DNA of 21,865 nt, taken from contig JAEZIL010000003.1 of the NCBI GenBank assembly GCA_023436685.1, positions 1-21,865 on the forward strand, written 5' to 3'. The notes beneath the pieces are model-generated. The model made no database searches, was not told where the DNA came from, and was given only the letters and a program-made list of their open reading frames with translations. Below, piece after piece: positions 20,682 through 21,865 of the stretch; position 1 is the first letter of the stretch; every line of letters starts with the position of its first letter. The position numbers were made by a program, and so were the translations under genes. This DNA comes from Bacteroidota bacterium. Lineage in GTDB: Bacteria > Bacteroidota > Bacteroidia > Chitinophagales > Chitinophagaceae.

Positions 20682-21865
20682 ATGAGTTGGAAGCAGGTAA
20701 AATGGCGCCTCCGCTATTACTTACAATATTTTCCCTTTACTGTTAATACCCTGATATGTGGCGTGGCTGCTTACATAGCCTACAAGCTATTGTATACACC
20801 ACAAACAAAAGACGATATCTCTGCCTTCAGACCGTTTATAGTGCTGATGGGCAAAATGGTGTTTTGGTTTTCTATTGCCATAATTGGCCTATCCATTATT
20901 AGTACAATAGCCAGCTGGCTATACTATTTGTGGTTACGAAAGCAAAAACGGTATGAACTCCAGGTAGCATTTACTACCGATACTTTGCGCAATGGTAAAA
21001 AACGTTTGTATATGGATGCCCAGCTGGAAGGTGTGCGCAGGCCTGTGTTGGGGTTTGTGAAGGGAAGATTGTTTTATGACGATTACGAGATGACCGATAA
21101 GTTCAGCCTGCTATCTAATAAAAGAAAAGAGCGCAGCTGGTGGCGTGCAGCTATTACAGGACGCAGCAGGCTCAACTTGCCCGATATAAAAGAGTATGAA
21201 CTTCGAGGCGGCTTTGTATACTTTGAGGATATGCTACACTTGTTTTCACTATCAGTAGCACAACCGGTTGCAGGGCAATTTTACCAACCACCATTGCTTG
21301 CTGAAGAAGACGAGCGCGATGTGTTTCCTAAAAAAACGGAAACTATGGACATACGTATTGAACAACTGCGTCGTGTTGAGGGCGAATATCATAATTATAA
21401 GGACTTTGAAAGTGGCGATGATGTTCGCCGTATTGTATGGAAAGTTTACGCTAAGAATAGAGACCTGGTGGTGCGTATACCGGAGATGTTTGAACCCTAC
21501 GCATCGCATATGTATTTCTATGCAAGCTTCCATGCAGGGGTTAAAGGGCAATGGTTGAATGAAGGCTATTTTAAAGAAATGCTGAACTATTATAAAAATG
21601 GCATATGGACCATTTATGATACTCTTGCTAAAAAAGAATGGCAATTACGCTATATACCCGATCAATCATTTACTATTCCAGAACATTTGAGTGATACCGA
21701 TAAGGCAGCTAGAATTATAAGCAATAGTGAATGGCACAAAGATGGCTCATTGCATCAATACTTCAATGCACGCACAGGAACAGTATTATGTATATCATCG
21801 CTGACAGACCCCGATGAGTTACAAAATATATTAGATCTGTGCGATGGCTCAACAGTAATTTATTT
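20682..21865 (+). CDS. DUF58 domain membrane protein, C-terminus beyond window
   Basis: The open frame from ATG 20682 runs to the window edge (394 complete codons). Two membrane helices occur near the N-terminus (about residues 19-38 and 55-82). The DUF58 core follows: the signature region RRVEGEYHNYKDFESGDD with VRRIVWKVYAKNRDLVVRIPE (about 230-267), where GDDxRxIxW is the family hallmark. DUF58 proteins usually work with a MoxR-type AAA ATPase and vWA proteins in envelope or chaperone functions; such a partner may lie further right. Two N-terminal transmembrane segments fit the usual topology with the DUF58 domain in the cytoplasm. No terminator or stop is visible, so the gene is partial. 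Confidence 0.88.
   Translation, partial: MSWKQVKWRLRYYLQYFPFTVNTLICGVAAYIAYKLLYTPQTKDDISAFRPFIVLMGKMVFWFSIAIIGLSIISTIASWLYYLWLRKQKRYELQVAFTTDTLRNGKKRLYMDAQLEGVRRPVLGFVKGRLFYDDYEMTDKFSLLSNKRKERSWWRAAITGRSRLNLPDIKEYELRGGFVYFEDMLHLFSLSVAQPVAGQFYQPPLLAEEDERDVFPKKTETMDIRIEQLRRVEGEYHNYKDFESGDDVRRIVWKVYAKNRDLVVRIPEMFEPYASHMYFYASFHAGVKGQWLNEGYFKEMLNYYKNGIWTIYDTLAKKEWQLRYIPDQSFTIPEHLSDTDKAARIISNSEWHKDGSLHQYFNARTGTVLCISSLTDPDELQNILDLCDGSTVIY

Noticed and set aside
21252..21644. 130-aa minus-strand frame
   Set aside because: It is antisense to the DUF58 signature region of an uninterrupted plus-strand gene.
1..21865. tRNA, rRNA or CRISPR array
   Set aside because: I found no cloverleaf with TTCRANNC, no rRNA-like sequence and no regularly spaced repeats; the repeats present are two- or three-copy elements.

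Overview
The window reads as chromosomal DNA of a Bacteroidota bacterium, most likely Chitinophagales/Chitinophagaceae-like. Three things point there. Several genes are preceded by the Bacteroidota -7 box TAnnTTTG (two share the 11-mer TACCTTTGCAC), with little sign of Shine-Dalgarno sequences. A subtilase carries a type IX secretion sorting domain. Many families are typical of the phylum (CvfB-like S1 protein, YbiT-type ABC-F, DUF4412-like secreted protein). All calls come from reading the sequence; no database search was run.

Layout. 1-1621 (minus): tryptophan 2,3-dioxygenase followed 2 nt later by an ABC transporter ATPase cut by the left edge. 1729-4156 (plus): a DMP19/DUF4375-like acidic protein, then an MsbA-like ABC exporter whose promoter is preceded by two 12-bp direct repeats 21 bp apart. 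About 4150-6850 is an AT-rich accessory patch of small genes: a hypothetical protein, a hicB-hicA toxin-antitoxin pair, a small secreted protein behind a structured leader, a 61-aa membrane protein, two unlisted tandem 32/33-aa membrane peptides and a 94-aa helical protein. Copies of a ~30-bp repeat (TTTGTTCTATAATTT...) bound much of this patch.

7026-9944 (minus): an ABC-F ATPase with one degenerate ATP site, an SRPBCC/AHSA1-like protein and a solitary phage terminase small subunit-like gene. 10029-12584: a DUF4177-like membrane-anchored protein, a T9SS-exported subtilase and an AhpD-like carboxymuconolactone decarboxylase-family protein. 12649-16158: branched-chain aminotransferase (minus), then an unknown protein coupled to a RecQ helicase that uses a TTG start. 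16187-18740 (plus): Gfo/Idh/MocA dehydrogenase, cupin-like protein, CvfB-like RNA-binding protein. 18748-20557 (minus): a C-terminally membrane-anchored metallo-beta-lactamase-fold hydrolase and a DUF4412-like secreted protein. 20682-end (plus): DUF58 membrane protein cut by the right edge.

Most genes are unrelated housekeeping or accessory functions; the only clear functional units are the TDO-ABC operon, hicBA and the unknown gene-recQ pair. The most interesting place is 5288-5563. It holds three adjacent inverted repeats, a promoter box, and a ~115-nt imperfect hairpin. One arm of that hairpin is duplicated immediately in front of the downstream start codon, so two exclusive pairings are possible, as in a translational switch.
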